The notes: generated from the sequence alone by a model not told the origin. Positions 48,586 through 59,852 are shown, counted from the stretch's first letter. The stretch is 64,000 nt of DNA from Shewanella sp. c952 (GCF_019654975.1 NZ_BPEW01000003.1:228365-292364); one strand, 5' to 3'. Numbers and translations are program-made.

Positions 48586-49098
48586 AAATGCCTTCTGCGT
48601 CTAAGTCAATTTAGACGTCAGTGATGGGAAGCCGCCTCTATTGGCGGCTTTTTTATAACTGCAACATTTAGCTCTACCCTGTCGACTTGCACATAAACGC
48701 CCAGCTATACCATTCCATTAAATAGTTGTCCCTTCAGCTGCAGTTAAAATCACTTTAGACAATCAAGCCACTGGTATATTTATGTTATATCTAAAGCTAT
48801 ATGCGCTGTATTAAAAAATTTTGCTATACCTTATACAACAGTCGCATACAGTGAGCTTCTCAGGACATTCATGACTGCGTTGTGTTGTATCAAAAGCTAA
48901 GACCCATTTCTTCAACAACGAGCTTAAAATTGATAGTCCGCTGAGAATTTTTGAATTGATCAAACTTTTAGCTGAACAGAGATTAAAACACTGACTTCGC
49001 TATAAAAAACTCGCAACTGTGAAAAGCATCACATAGCCAATGTCGCATTTGCAGCAATTACTGGTACTCTTTATGAAACGACTGCATTAGGGAACAAC
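48586..49098. other. Intergenic region suhB-psiE
   Basis: 513 bases. After the suhB terminator no gene is recognised. A protein-like stretch without a start codon (ending ...LRIFELIKLLAEQRLKH then stop at 48994) might be a decayed gene fragment, but this is weak. No Pho box was recognised before psiE. Confidence 0.4.
48629..48657 (+). terminator. Terminator after suhB
   Basis: GCCGCC and GGCGGC pair around TCTATT, followed by T6. Confidence 0.9.
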
Positions 49099-49503
49099 AT
49101 GGATAAAATGTATCGAAAATACGGTATTACCAGTATTAAAGCCGTTGAACATTTAGTATTAATCATTATTGCCATCGCGACGATTGTTGCGATTGGACAA
49201 GAAATTGTACATATATTTAAAGCTGGCGAAGTAGCATTAGCAGATTTGCTATTGCTGTTTATCTATTTAGAAGTATTAGCAATGGTGTCTCATTACGCTG
49301 AGTCTGGCAAACTACCGATCAGGATGCCACTCTATATTGCTATTGTTGCGTTAGCCCGCTATCTCATTTTAGATATGAAAGCGATGGATGATTGGCGTAT
49401 AGCAGCAATCTCATTCTCTACGCTTATTTTAGCGTCCACCGTTATCGTGATCCGTTGGGGGCAATTGAAGTTACCTTATCCACGCCCAAAGGATGATGTT
49501 TAG
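49099..49503 (+). CDS. psiE: PsiE-family membrane protein
   Basis: A 134-residue inner-membrane protein with four hydrophobic segments (LVLIIIAIATIVAIG; LADLLLLFIYLEVLAMV; MPLYIAIVALARYLIL; AISFSTLILASTVIVIRW). Segment two and the HYAESGKLPIRMPLYIAIVALARYLI-like core match the phosphate-starvation-inducible PsiE family, whose function is unknown. It is followed by a long bidirectional terminator. Confidence 0.88.
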   Translation: MDKMYRKYGITSIKAVEHLVLIIIAIATIVAIGQEIVHIFKAGEVALADLLLLFIYLEVLAMVSHYAESGKLPIRMPLYIAIVALARYLILDMKAMDDWRIAAISFSTLILASTVIVIRWGQLKLPYPRPKDDV

Positions 49504-49525
49504 TCTTCACCTTACACTTTTGATA

Positions 49526-49564
49526 CAAAAATGCTCAAAGCTTCCGCTTTGAGCATTTTTTATA
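49526..49564. terminator. Bidirectional terminator psiE/yecH
   Basis: AAAAATGCTCAAAGC and GCTTTGAGCATTTTT form a 15-base stem around TTCC, serving both convergent genes. Confidence 0.95.
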
Positions 49565-49591
49565 CACTCATATAAGGTCTAGCCTGCTAGT

Positions 49592-49834
49592 TTAATGACT
49601 ACAAATGCGATCGGCAGCAGTTGCAATCCCCGCTTCAGAGTGAATAAACTTACCTTTCTTTTCTAGAAATGCAATGAGCGCGTCCGCATCCATCTCTTGA
49701 GCTGAACAAGTATGATAATGGGCGTCTGCACCAAACTTAGCATGCATTAACTCCTTTAATGCCTGTGGCGTTAACGACTCGCCATGCTCTAGCATCATTT
49801 CCATCACTTGGTGACCGTGTATTGACTCTGACAT
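49592..49834 (-). CDS. yecH: YecH-family metal-binding protein (DUF2492)
   Basis: An 80-residue protein with SIHGHQVMEMMLE, FGADAHYHTCSAQEM and KGKFI...RICSH, closely like E. coli YecH. Conserved His and Cys residues (HGH, HTC, CSH) suggest metal binding. Function unknown. Its far side is occupied by the larger MITE-like copy. Confidence 0.9.
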   Translation of the reverse strand: MSESIHGHQVMEMMLEHGESLTPQALKELMHAKFGADAHYHTCSAQEMDADALIAFLEKKGKFIHSEAGIATAADRICSH

Positions 49835-49926
49835 AATTCTCCGACAGTTAAGCTGTATTTATAAAGCACTTTATACGCGAAGTTTTACCAGCAAACTTTG
49901 ATCTAAGTAACAATGTTTAGTCATTA

Positions 49927-50338
49927 TATTAATCGACATAAGTAGGTGGTCTACTCTGAGTGTTTTTGGCGAACTCATTCAAGGCGGATAATTGACAGAA
50001 TGGTTGTTCCCTTTTGCCTTTATCCAACACCGAAATAGGGAGCCAAAAACGCTCCTTACAGGCGAGTTTTAGCAGCTCTGATGCTGCGTTAATGAGCTTG
50101 AACGTAGAATAACTATCTACTTTCACTCATTGCAAACCACATGGCCTAGCATGTTCCTGACATGCTTAAGGCATTCCCTCCATCCTTGGAGGTCAGATGT
50201 GGTGAATGTCATTCATGCACGACTATATTGATATAGGAGGTAGAGTAACGCAGGAGCGGTTACCGAGGAGCATTTAATGACCTTGCCTCAAAACCGCTAA
50301 ACTCTCGCTGAGCGAGCAAATCTTTATACCGATTGGTA
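49927..50338. mobile_element. MITE-like element, copy B (412 bp) with an extra internal segment
   Basis: Same family as 20706-20967 but in opposite orientation. The right end TTATACCGATTGGTA is well kept; the left end TATTAATCGACATAAG is worn. Shared blocks include CTACTC.GAGTGTTTTTGGCGAACT, ATTCAAGGCG and GAGTTTTAGC. Relative to copy A it has roughly 140 additional bases at about 50137-50278, rich in short inverted repeats (GCATGT/ACATGC, CTCCA/TGGAG, CCACAT/ATGTGG). A 65-codon frame at 49929-50126 lies wholly in the element and is not a gene. Confidence 0.75.
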
Positions 50339-50390
50339 TTAGATACCGATGAATCGTCGCCACTCGATAAGCCGGAGTACTTCAGACATT

Positions 50391-50423
50391 AAAAAGCCAA
50401 TCATATGACTGGCTTTCTTATTG
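50391..50423 (-). terminator. Terminator after yaeQ
   Basis: On the minus strand AAAGCCAGTCAT pairs with ATGATTGGCTTT; the T run continues into TTAATG. Confidence 0.75.
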
Positions 50424-50446
50424 GAAAGGAGTGACTAATTAGTCCA

Positions 50447-50992
50447 CTACAGTTCGCCTTTTAACCATTCAGGTTCAACTAACACGCTATCATTATCATC
50501 TGAGATCCAAATTTGCCCTTCACAGATATTGATCTGCAAAGCCATATTCTTACCCACTAGTTGCCCCATTGCTTTAACTGCATCTTCGGGAATATTGGTT
50601 ACCGTTAGATTATCATAACGCTCGAATGCGGCTTCGTTTTGCTTCCACCATATTGGTACGCTTCGGCCACCATAAGTAATAAGCAAAACCTGTTTAGAGC
50701 GACCACAAGCTTTACGTAACCATTTTTCATCACTTTGACCAAACTCGACCCAAAGATCAATTTCTCCAGATAGTGTTCTGTCCCAAAGCTCAGGCTCATC
50801 TTCAACACACATGCCTTTACTAAAAGCGAGTGATTCGCTGGCATTCATCGCGAAAGCAAGCAACCTCACCATCATGCGCTCGTCAGTCTCTGACGGGTGC
50901 TGCGCGAGCATAAGTTGATGATCATTATAGTAGCCACGATCTATATCGGCGATTTGAATAGAGACTTTGAATACGGTTGCTTTTAAGGCCAT
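50447..50992 (-). CDS. yaeQ: YaeQ family protein
   Basis: A 181-residue protein with MALKATVFKVSIQIADIDRGYY, ETDERMMVRLLAFA and LWDRTLSGEIDLWVEFGQSDEKWLRKACG, characteristic of YaeQ. The structure of this family is a variant of the PD-(D/E)XK nuclease fold; a catalytic role has not been shown. Single gene with own terminator. Confidence 0.94.
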   Translation of the reverse strand: MALKATVFKVSIQIADIDRGYYNDHQLMLAQHPSETDERMMVRLLAFAMNASESLAFSKGMCVEDEPELWDRTLSGEIDLWVEFGQSDEKWLRKACGRSKQVLLITYGGRSVPIWWKQNEAAFERYDNLTVTNIPEDAVKAMGQLVGKNMALQINICEGQIWISDDNDSVLVEPEWLKGEL

Positions 50993-51109
50993 GAGAGTTT
51001 TCGAGGAGATATTTGCGACTAAGTGTACCTTATATTTAGCCTTAATGGACTAAACATAAAGACTCTGTAGCCTTTGAGATAGTAATTAATTACTCGGACA
51101 CTGTAACCG

Positions 51110-52021
51110 TTAAATAGATCCCATTTTAAAACGTATTGCTTGTGGAAATAATACTGATAATCGGTTGATTTCATCAGGATCTGCATACACCAAGCAATGT
51201 TCCCCATTATCTAGAGTTTGTGCAAGTTCTCTATCTTTAACTGCCGTTTCTCTTGCTGCGTCACGTCGAAGCAACTCATTAAGCGCATCGGGTAACCTAA
51301 CACTGCTGAAAATGGTGTCTAGCTTTTGTAAATATGGCATCGCAGCGATAGGAAGCAGCTCGGCTTCTATTTCTGAGTCTAGCAGTATCAGCTCTCCTTT
51401 TACCTTAGATAGAGAAAAACTATCTTGATAATGCTTTGCGGTTTCAGCATCAAAACGAGACTGGTTAAGCTTGAAAAAACGTTCCCAAAATACTCGTCTT
51501 TCTTTAAACACGGGTAACCGTTGCTGAACATCGCTGCGACGCTCGGCGATAAAATCAAATAGCGGTGCAATAGATTGCGGTAACCATGACTCAAGCCTAG
51601 ATCTAAGCTCTCGAGCAAAAACGGGCGCAGCGCCAGCGGTGCTGATTGCTATCTGTAAACGACCCCTGTCTATAATTGACGGTGTTATAAACCGACAAAA
51701 TTCAGGGTTGTCGACAACGTTTACCCATATACCGCGCAGCTGTGCCAATGTTGCTAACTGTTCATTTAGCGCCTTATCTGCAGTCGCTAGATAGACTAAG
51801 TCCCAGCCATTAACATCCTCAGAGTTAACTTCGCGCTCCTCAAGGCTAATACGCCCCTTATGCTGATATGCCAGCACTTCATTGCTGCAATCTCTTGCTA
51901 TCACATGAATGTCTGCATCAGTCCGACACAGTAGATCAAGCTTGCGACTAGCCACTTCTCCTGCGCCAACAATCAAAACTTTTAAAGACTGGGTATCTAC
52001 AAACAATGGAAAATACTGCAT
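51110..52021 (-). CDS. Precorrin-2 dehydrogenase/sirohydrochlorin ferrochelatase with vestigial SUMT tail
   Basis: 303 residues. Residues 1 to about 210 match the N-terminal half of CysG: MQYFPLFVDTQSLKVLIVGAGEVASRK (NAD site, GAGEVA), VYLATADKALNEQ, VNVVDNPEFCRFITPSIIDRGRLQIAISTAGAAPVFARELR with the substrate site, and a helical dimerisation domain. This half makes siroheme from precorrin-2. Residues about 210-303 align with the beginning of the CysG uroporphyrinogen methyltransferase domain (GELILLDS..., ELLRRDA, HC....EIN) but the SAM loop GAGPGD is lost and the domain stops early. The methyltransferase step must be done by another protein (a separate CobA/SUMT, not in this window). Confidence 0.88.
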   Translation of the reverse strand: MQYFPLFVDTQSLKVLIVGAGEVASRKLDLLCRTDADIHVIARDCSNEVLAYQHKGRISLEEREVNSEDVNGWDLVYLATADKALNEQLATLAQLRGIWVNVVDNPEFCRFITPSIIDRGRLQIAISTAGAAPVFARELRSRLESWLPQSIAPLFDFIAERRSDVQQRLPVFKERRVFWERFFKLNQSRFDAETAKHYQDSFSLSKVKGELILLDSEIEAELLPIAAMPYLQKLDTIFSSVRLPDALNELLRRDAARETAVKDRELAQTLDNGEHCLVYADPDEINRLSVLFPQAIRFKMGSI

Positions 52022-52066
52022 TTAACTAAAATACCTCAGGGGCGATGTGATAGGTTTGTGGAAGAG

Positions 52067-52426
52067 TTAATCTGTTTCAAGCGGCAATTGTCTCTCAAGC
52101 CAAGCTTTATAACCACCCGCTACTGAGACGACTTCGGAATAACCCATAACTTGCAAGTTTAAAGCTGCCATCGCAGAGCGATAACCTCCTCCGCAATATA
52201 GTGCTAGTGGCATATCCTTATCTGGAAATCGAGTTTCAATATCTCTTTCGATAATCCCCTTCCCCAAATGGTGAGCTTTTGGTAGATGACCTTTATTCCA
52301 TTCATGATCTTCACGAACATCAATAAGCGTATATTTTTGATTAGCCTGGTAATGCTCAATCGTTACTTCAGTGATCTGAGGAAGAATACTCTCAACTAAA
52401 GCTAAAAATGCGGGGTTATGTTTCAT
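52067..52426 (-). CDS. Rhodanese-like domain protein
   Basis: A 119-residue single-domain rhodanese. IDVREDHEWNKGHLPKAHHL is the CH2A region and LYCGGGYRSAMAA the active-site loop with the catalytic cysteine. Such proteins transfer or carry sulfane sulfur. Its ATG overlaps the stop of the preceding DUF2007 gene (TGATG), so they are coupled, and it is adjacent to the siroheme (sulfite reductase cofactor) gene. Confidence 0.92.
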   Translation of the reverse strand: MKHNPAFLALVESILPQITEVTIEHYQANQKYTLIDVREDHEWNKGHLPKAHHLGKGIIERDIETRFPDKDMPLALYCGGGYRSAMAALNLQVMGYSEVVSVAGGYKAWLERQLPLETD

Positions 52427-52743
52427 CAGCTGTATTTCTCACTTCTTTCTGCGCTGCAATTCCAACAAAGCTCAAAACTGGCTTCATTAACTTCATGGCA
52501 ATTCACACATTTCCATTGTGGTCTCTCTGCATTAATAGAAGCCATCTGCGTTTTAGCATTCACGTAGTCAATTTCTGCTACCCAAAGCTCGACATTTTGG
52601 ATCCCTGTCGGTAATTCTCCTACACCACCTAACAGCGCCTCACCTTTTAGCTCTACTGCCATGCCACTTGATTCAAGCATGCCTTTCCAAGTGTGGGCTT
52701 CTAATAAATTCCCAGCTGCAAGTAACCGCATTTTGTCATCCAT
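52426..52743 (-). CDS. DUF2007 protein with C-terminal zinc ribbon
   Basis: A 105-residue protein. The first 70 residues (LLAAGNLLEAHTWKGMLESSGMAVELKGE, VELWVAEIDYVNAK) resemble DUF2007, a ferredoxin-like putative signal-transducing domain; the last 30 have CVNCHEVNEASFELCWNC, a two-pair zinc ribbon. The inner ATG four codons in is an alternative start. It is translationally coupled to the rhodanese gene. Confidence 0.8.
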   Translation of the reverse strand: MDDKMRLLAAGNLLEAHTWKGMLESSGMAVELKGEALLGGVGELPTGIQNVELWVAEIDYVNAKTQMASINAERPQWKCVNCHEVNEASFELCWNCSAERSEKYS

Positions 52744-52985
52744 GTTATTTCCTACTGCAATTGCTCTATTGGCATCTAATAACTACAACGGCTAATAACA
52801 CCCAGATTAGTGGTTATTATTAGTCAGGTTTCGCTATTTTAGATCGTCATAAAATAGCCTTCCATGCTACTGCTAAAACATTATCACTGTCGAGCGCTGT
52901 TTTAAGCTTTAATACAAATCACCACAATCAGCTAGATTCGTTAGCAACTTCAACTCATAAACAATAAGCATCCAGCACAAAAAAC

Positions 52986-53014
52986 AAAAAGGCCACCTAT
53001 ATTAGGTGGCCTTT
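52986..53014 (-). terminator. Terminator after secF
   Basis: On the minus strand AGGCCACCTA pairs with TAGGTGGCCT around ATAT-type loop bases, then T5. Confidence 0.85.
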
Positions 53015-53032
53015 GCAGATAATAGCAGTACT

Positions 53033-53980
53033 TTATGGCATCAAGGTGTCTTGATCTGCGCCCTCTTTTTCAATCTCTACTGGCATCATGTGTTCACGAT
53101 TGATCCCAAGTTTAATCGCTAAGAAACTTGCGACATAGATTGATGAGAACGTACCAACGAAAATACCCATAAGCAGAGCAGTTGCAAAGCCATGGATCAT
53201 TGTGCCGCCCTTAAGGAACAACGCAACAACAACGACAAGCGTGGTACCCGTAGTAATAATCGTTCGACTCATAGTCTGAGTGATTGAGGTATTGACCACT
53301 TCTTCAGGGCTACCTTTACGTAACTTGAGAAAGTTTTCACGAATACGGTCAAAAACAACAATGGTATCGTTGAGTGAGTAACCGACAACGGTTAACAAAC
53401 CAGCCAGTACGGTCAAATCAAACTCTAGTTGGAATATTGAAAATACCCCAAGCGTAATGATTACGTCATGAGCCAACGCCGCCACAGAACCTAACGCTAG
53501 GCGCCATTCGAAGCGGAAAGAGACATATATAAGAATACATATCAACGCCACTAGAACCGCTAAACCACCTTGTTCAGCAAGCTCTTTACCGACTTGAGGA
53601 CCAACAAACTCAACACGCTTTTGAATTACAGCAGGGTCGAGTTGAGTCACGCCTTCCATCACATGAGCAACTTGAGTGTCACTTTTTACGCCTTCCTTAA
53701 CTGGAAGTCGGATAAGTATGTCGCGGCTCGAACCGAAGTTTTGAACCACTGCACCGTCAGTTTCTTCTGTAGAAAGTCCTTCACGGATTGCCACTAAATT
53801 AGCTGGTTTAGAAAACTCGAGTTCAACAACCGTACCACCAGTGAAATCCAAGCCCCAATTAATACCTTTTGTCGCTAGAGACCCGAGGGATCCAAGCACT
53901 AATATCGCAGAAAGGATACTAATAGGTACAGCATGGCGCAGGAAGTTGATAGAGCCTTTGATATTTAAAATCTGAAACAT
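53033..53980 (-). CDS. secF: Protein translocase subunit SecF
   Basis: A 315-residue RND-like membrane protein of the SecDF-YajC complex that pulls preproteins through SecYEG using proton motive force. WGLDFTGGTVVELEF opens the periplasmic part; six membrane helices follow with GYSLNDTIVVFDRIREN, the family hallmark. It starts 12 bases after secD. Confidence 0.97.
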   Translation of the reverse strand: MFQILNIKGSINFLRHAVPISILSAILVLGSLGSLATKGINWGLDFTGGTVVELEFSKPANLVAIREGLSTEETDGAVVQNFGSSRDILIRLPVKEGVKSDTQVAHVMEGVTQLDPAVIQKRVEFVGPQVGKELAEQGGLAVLVALICILIYVSFRFEWRLALGSVAALAHDVIITLGVFSIFQLEFDLTVLAGLLTVVGYSLNDTIVVFDRIRENFLKLRKGSPEEVVNTSITQTMSRTIITTGTTLVVVVALFLKGGTMIHGFATALLMGIFVGTFSSIYVASFLAIKLGINREHMMPVEIEKEGADQDTLMP

Positions 53981-53992
53981 TTCAACTTCCCC

Positions 53993-55843
53993 TTAGATAG
54001 ACAGTTTCTTCACGCGCTTACCACCCCAGATCGCGTTCACAATAGAACGAGTTCCGACAATAGAGGTAAACATCGACGTGGCGATACCAATCATTAAGGT
54101 AACCGCAAAGCCTTTAACAGCACCCGTACCAACCGCAAATAAGATAAGTGCAGTCATAAAGGTCGTAATGTTAGCATCGGCAATGGTTGAAAACGCATTA
54201 CCGTAACCTTCATGAATAGCTTGCTGAACGCTACGACCATTACGCAACTCTTCACGAATACGTTCGTAAATAAGCACGTTACCGTCGACCGCCATACCAA
54301 CAGTTAGCACCATGCCTGCAATACCTGGCAGCGTTAATACCGCGCCTGGGATCATCGACATAACACCCACAACCATCACTAGGTTAGCTGTTAATGCAAG
54401 GTTAGCAATAAGACCAAAACCACGGTAGTAAACCAACATGAAGAGAAGCACGACTGCCATTCCCCAAATCATAGCTTGCACACCGTTTTCAATATTTTCC
54501 TGACCAAGGCTTGGACCAATAGTACGCTCTTCAACAATGTATACTGGCGCAATCAGCGCACCAGCACGCAGTAGTAACGCAAGATTTTGTGATTCAGCAT
54601 GACCAAGACCAGTGATGACGAAGTTACGACCAAGACGAGCTTGAATCGTAGCAACTGAAATTACTTCTTCAATCTTCTTCATTTTAACGCTGCCATCAGC
54701 GTTCTTCTCACCAGTATCTTTATACTCAATGAATAAAGTCGCCATAGGGTTACCTATGTTGTCTTTAGTCACATTTGAAAAGATAGAGCCACCTTTAGAG
54801 TCTAAGTTAATAGACACTTGTGGGCGACTGTACTCATCGTAGCTTGGTTGTGCACCTTGGATGTGATCGCCCGTTAGCATCACTGCCTTTTTAAGCACGA
54901 CCGGACCACCTTCACGGCGCTGATAAACTTCAGAACCAGCAGGAACACGACCACTTGCTGCGGCTTGAGCATCAGCATTTTGATCAACCATATGGAACTC
55001 AATTGACGCCGTCGCACTTAAAATCTCTTTTGCACGAGCTGTGTCTTGAACACCAGGAAGTTCTACAATAATACGCTCAGCACCTTGACGCTGTACTACT
55101 GGCTCGGCAACACCAAGTTCATTAACACGATTACGTAAAGTGGTAATGTTTTGCTGCAGTGCTTCTTCCTTGATCTGTTTTAAATAAACATCACTAGGAT
55201 TTGCAACAAGAAAATAATCACTACCAGAAGAGCGATCGGTAAAGACCATGTCAGCGCTACGTGATTTTAAGAAACGCTCAGCATTCGCTAACGTTTCTGC
55301 ATCACGGAACTTGATTTCGATGCCTTTGGCGCCGTTACGAATACCCGCATAGCGAATTCTCTCAGCGCGTAAATCAGTTCTGAAATCAGCGACTTTAGCT
55401 TCGGTCATTTTACGCACGGCTTCACCCATGTCGACTTCCATCAAGAAGTGAACACCACCACGTAAATCAAGACCAAGTTTCATAGGCGAACCGCCCATGG
55501 CTTCTAGCCACTCAGGTGTTGCAGGTGCAAGGTTTAGCGCTACAGTAAACTTATCGCCAAGAGCATCGGCAATAGCTTCTTTAGCAAGCAATTGATCTTC
55601 ACCATTGCCAACACGAACTAATAATTGACCATTTTCAAGCTCAGATCGCTTAACAGCAATACCTTGGCTTACTAATACATCATTTACTGCCGACTGAGTC
55701 GACGCTGTCACCTCAGCTCCACGGGTTGCAACCACCTGCACAGCATGGTCCTCACCGAAAAGGTTTGGTATCGCATAGAATCCACCTATGGCGATGATTA
55801 TCACCACCATAAGGTTTTTCCACATTGGGTATTTATTTAACAC
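53993..55843 (-). CDS. secD: Protein translocase subunit SecD
   Basis: A 616-residue partner of Sec[31 protein letters not shown] is the first helix, [16 protein letters not shown] the conserved periplasmic motif, then the P1 domains and five C-terminal helices with [19 protein letters not shown]. Complete. Confidence 0.97.
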   Translation of the reverse strand: MLNKYPMWKNLMVVIIIAIGGFYAIPNLFGEDHAVQVVATRGAEVTASTQSAVNDVLVSQGIAVKRSELENGQLLVRVGNGEDQLLAKEAIADALGDKFTVALNLAPATPEWLEAMGGSPMKLGLDLRGGVHFLMEVDMGEAVRKMTEAKVADFRTDLRAERIRYAGIRNGAKGIEIKFRDAETLANAERFLKSRSADMVFTDRSSGSDYFLVANPSDVYLKQIKEEALQQNITTLRNRVNELGVAEPVVQRQGAERIIVELPGVQDTARAKEILSATASIEFHMVDQNADAQAAASGRVPAGSEVYQRREGGPVVLKKAVMLTGDHIQGAQPSYDEYSRPQVSINLDSKGGSIFSNVTKDNIGNPMATLFIEYKDTGEKNADGSVKMKKIEEVISVATIQARLGRNFVITGLGHAESQNLALLLRAGALIAPVYIVEERTIGPSLGQENIENGVQAMIWGMAVVLLFMLVYYRGFGLIANLALTANLVMVVGVMSMIPGAVLTLPGIAGMVLTVGMAVDGNVLIYERIREELRNGRSVQQAIHEGYGNAFSTIADANITTFMTALILFAVGTGAVKGFAVTLMIGIATSMFTSIVGTRSIVNAIWGGKRVKKLSI

Positions 55844-55860
55844 GCCATAGCCCTCTTGGC

Positions 55861-56193
55861 TTAAAGTGACTTAATAGAGCCTTTAGGCAATACCGCCGCA
55901 ATGTAATCCTTTTTAATGGTGATTTCGCTAGTTTCGTTAATCGCCAACAAAACGTAGTCGTTCTCATCACTGATCTTAGCAATCTTACCTAAAATGCCAC
56001 CGCTGGTTAGCACTTCATCACCTTTGCTCAAAGAGCCCATCAGGTTCTTATGCTCTTTTACACGCTTAGATTGCGGGCGGAAAATCATAAAGTAAAAGAT
56101 AAGGCCAAAAATGACCAACATGAAAATAAGTTCCATAGTGCCGCCAGCGCCGCCTACAGGTGCATCTGCTGCATATGCATTTGAAATAAACAT
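55861..56193 (-). CDS. yajC: Preprotein translocase accessory subunit YajC
   Basis: A 110-residue single-helix protein: [12 protein letters not shown], then [31 protein letters not shown] and the soluble [14 protein letters not shown] domain. Stands between tgt and secD in the usual operon. Confidence 0.97.
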   Translation of the reverse strand: MFISNAYAADAPVGGAGGTMELIFMLVIFGLIFYFMIFRPQSKRVKEHKNLMGSLSKGDEVLTSGGILGKIAKISDENDYVLLAINETSEITIKKDYIAAVLPKGSIKSL

Positions 56194-56223
56194 AGTTGTC
56201 TCTTCTTATTGTCTGAGTAAAAA

Positions 56224-57360
<1,137 letters not shown>

Positions 57361-57485
57361 TCACCTCGCCAGAGAAACAGTCTGACCTGAGTTAACTCAT
57401 CAAATGAGTTGTAGATTAACACTAGAGATAAGGGCGACAGATTAAGTATCAACCCTTATCAATAAAATAAGTACCAAAATGAGGA

Positions 57486-57526
57486 TAAAAAAATACCCAC
57501 CTCATCTGTTTGGGTGGGTATTTTAA
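57486..57526 (-). terminator. Terminator after queA
   Basis: On the minus strand AATACCCACC pairs with GGTGGGTATT around an eleven-base loop, followed by a T run. tgt therefore probably has a separate promoter. Confidence 0.85.
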
Positions 57527-57540
57527 AGCATATTTAAAGA

Positions 57541-58578
57541 TTAGTTCGCTTTTTTAGTCACAAACATGGCGTCGCCATAGCTAAAGAAGCGGTATTTTTG
57601 AGCAATCGCATGCTGATAGGCGTTTTTTACCTCATCGAAGCCAGCGAATGCACTAAGCAACATAATTAACGTCGACTCTGGCAGATGAAAATTTGTCACC
57701 ATTGCATCGACTACTTGGAACTGGTAACCCGGATAGATAAAGATATCAGTATCACCACTAAATGCCTCTAACTCTGCAGCTGATGCTCTCGCGGCACTTT
57801 CTAGTGAACGCACTGATGTTGTACCAACAGAAATCACTCGATGCCCCTTCGCTTTAGTTGACGCAATGAGGTCAACGACATCTTGCGAAACTTCAGCCCA
57901 CTCAGAATGCATTTTATGATCTAGGATCTCATCAACTCGTACAGGCTGAAAAGTGCCTGCGCCGACATGCAAGGTAACAAACGCCGTGTTTACACCTTTG
58001 TCTTTAAGTGCTGCTAGCATCGCATCATCAAAGTGCAACCCCGCGGTTGGTGCAGCCACTGCGCCTGGGGTTTGGTTGTAGACCGTCTGATAACGCTCTT
58101 TATCTGCATCCTCATCAGGTCTATCTATATAAGGTGGTAGTGGCATATGCCCTACTTCTTCCAATACCTCTAAAATAGTTTTATCTGATTGTAACTCGAG
58201 TTCGAATAAAGCATCGTGACGGGCACACATCTTCATTTCGTAACCGTTATCAAGACAAATGATATTATCGACTTTGGGTGACTTAGAGCAACGGACGTGG
58301 GCAAGAATACGCTTGTCATCAAGCATCCGCTCTACGAGCATTTCTAACTTACCACCAGACTGTTTTTTACCAAATAAGCGCGCAGGGATAACTCGGGTAT
58401 TGTTAAATACCATTAAATCACCAGGCTGTACTTTTTCTAGTATTGCGGTAAATTGCAAATCGGCTAATCTGCCGCTATTACCATCTAACGATAAAAGCCT
58501 CGAAGCTGTGCGCTCTGCCGTCGGATAACGCGCAATAAGCTCATCGGGAAGTTCAAAAGAAAAATCTGCAACACGCAT
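57541..58578 (-). CDS. queA: S-adenosylmethionine:tRNA ribosyltransferase-isomerase QueA
   Basis: A 345-residue enzyme that adds the cyclopentene part of queuosine. [19 protein letters not shown] start, [27 protein letters not shown] and [19 protein letters not shown] are signatures. It heads the queA-tgt-yajC-secDF set and is divergent from acpH, as in E. coli. Confidence 0.98.
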   Translation of the reverse strand: MRVADFSFELPDELIARYPTAERTASRLLSLDGNSGRLADLQFTAILEKVQPGDLMVFNNTRVIPARLFGKKQSGGKLEMLVERMLDDKRILAHVRCSKSPKVDNIICLDNGYEMKMCARHDALFELELQSDKTILEVLEEVGHMPLPPYIDRPDEDADKERYQTVYNQTPGAVAAPTAGLHFDDAMLAALKDKGVNTAFVTLHVGAGTFQPVRVDEILDHKMHSEWAEVSQDVVDLIASTKAKGHRVISVGTTSVRSLESAARASAAELEAFSGDTDIFIYPGYQFQVVDAMVTNFHLPESTLIMLLSAFAGFDEVKNAYQHAIAQKYRFFSYGDAMFVTKKAN

Positions 58579-58717
58579 GGAAAGTCTCTACTGTCTCTAA
58601 ATCGGCGGCCAGTCTATGACTAGAGAGAATGAAGATCAACAATTGAAGTACATTTATTCCGCATAATTCTGCTAATGTAGAACTGCTAACGTTTTTTACT
58701 GGTATTTTGTTAGCTCT

Positions 58718-58879
58718 TTAAGCTTTATCCTGCTTAGGTTCTTCAACTGTTGTTTCAGAATCTATATCAAAATCCTCAATACGATAGCTATGCTGCTCAA
58801 AGGGTATATCTATGTCTACTTTTCTACGCTGTGGCCGCTCAGTACGAGCGATCTTTTTTGATAACCAGTTCCACATCAT
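58718..58879 (-). CDS. Small acidic/basic hypothetical protein (53 residues)
   Basis: MMWNWLSKKIARTERPQRRKVDIDIP start is basic; the rest is acidic (EDFDIDSETTVEEPKQDKA). GAGG lies six bases before the first ATG. No similarity known to me and no membrane segment. Charge segregation and ribosome site argue for a real gene, but it is short. Confidence 0.5.
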   Translation of the reverse strand: MMWNWLSKKIARTERPQRRKVDIDIPFEQHSYRIEDFDIDSETTVEEPKQDKA

Positions 58880-59033
58880 CCTTGATCCTCAAACCGTTAA
58901 TAGAAAGGGAAAATTGCTATAAAGCGATGCACATCCATGAAATCACTCTTCAAATTAAAATTTGTAATAAAGAATTTCCTTCGCATCGCGCTGCATGTTA
59001 CCGTGAAAGTACTCATATCACCAAGTATAAAAT

Positions 59034-59627
59034 ATGAACTTTCTTGCCCACCTACATTTAGCTGACGTCAGTCAGACCTCTTTAGCAGCAAACATTGCTG
59101 GCGATTTCGCCAAAGGCAGTATCGAACACTTTCCAAAACACCTACAGCAGGGGATCTGGTTACACAGGCAAATAGATCAACTAACCGATTCTCATGAGCT
59201 CACCAAAGAGTTGTTACAAAAATTCCCAAAATCACTCACTCGAGCAGCGCCAATTATCATTGATATCTGTTTTGATCATATGTTGGCGAAGTATTGGGAT
59301 GAGTATCATCATCTAAGCCTCGAAGCATTTGCGACTAAAGCCTATAATGCAATTGACGAATGTGACGATTTGCCCGAAGGATTGGTATCGATAGCGCCAA
59401 AGATACGCAAAGAGAACTGGCTGGTTGCCTACCAAAGCCGTAAAGGTCTAAATCAGACCCTAGCTTCTGTGGCTAAACGTGTTTCAAAGCCTGAAATATT
59501 TAATGGTGCGCAAGAAACGGTAAAAAAGTTAGATATCGAAATAGAGACAGCTTTCCGTACTTTTTATCCTCAACTGATGGCATATAGTCGTCTGTGGACA
59601 CGTAATACACCAACCGAGTATCTTTAA
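59034..59627 (+). CDS. acpH: Acyl carrier protein phosphodiesterase AcpH
   Basis: A 197-residue HD-like hydrolase that removes phosphopantetheine from holo-ACP. MNFLAHLHLADVS...NIAGDFAKGS, GIWLHRQIDQLTDSH and IDICFDHMLAKYW contain the conserved metal His/Asp residues. Next to queA in opposite direction, as in enterobacteria. Confidence 0.94.
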   Translation: MNFLAHLHLADVSQTSLAANIAGDFAKGSIEHFPKHLQQGIWLHRQIDQLTDSHELTKELLQKFPKSLTRAAPIIIDICFDHMLAKYWDEYHHLSLEAFATKAYNAIDECDDLPEGLVSIAPKIRKENWLVAYQSRKGLNQTLASVAKRVSKPEIFNGAQETVKKLDIEIETAFRTFYPQLMAYSRLWTRNTPTEYL

Positions 59628-59852
59628 CCTTAAGCAATGAAATAACTATTTGTAGCAGTGTCTTATATAACATGACTTGTTAAAAGGCGCTGTATCATAG
59701 TTTGACTCCATCACCTACAACACTCGAAACCCTACGTTAACCGTATTCCTTTCAAGATACAGACTCAAATCGATTGCATATGAACCATTAATGCAATAAC
59801 GGCTTGTCTTAGACCATCATTTTGCTAAAATCGCGGCGTAACAGGAGAACCC

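Noticed and set aside
48840..48994. Protein-like stretch ending LAEQRLKH before psiE
   Set aside because: No start codon in frame and no recognisable family; kept only as a possible gene remnant.
49929..50126. 65-codon minus-strand frame ending NTQSRPPTYVD
   Set aside because: It lies wholly inside the MITE-like copy B, and copy A does not keep the frame.
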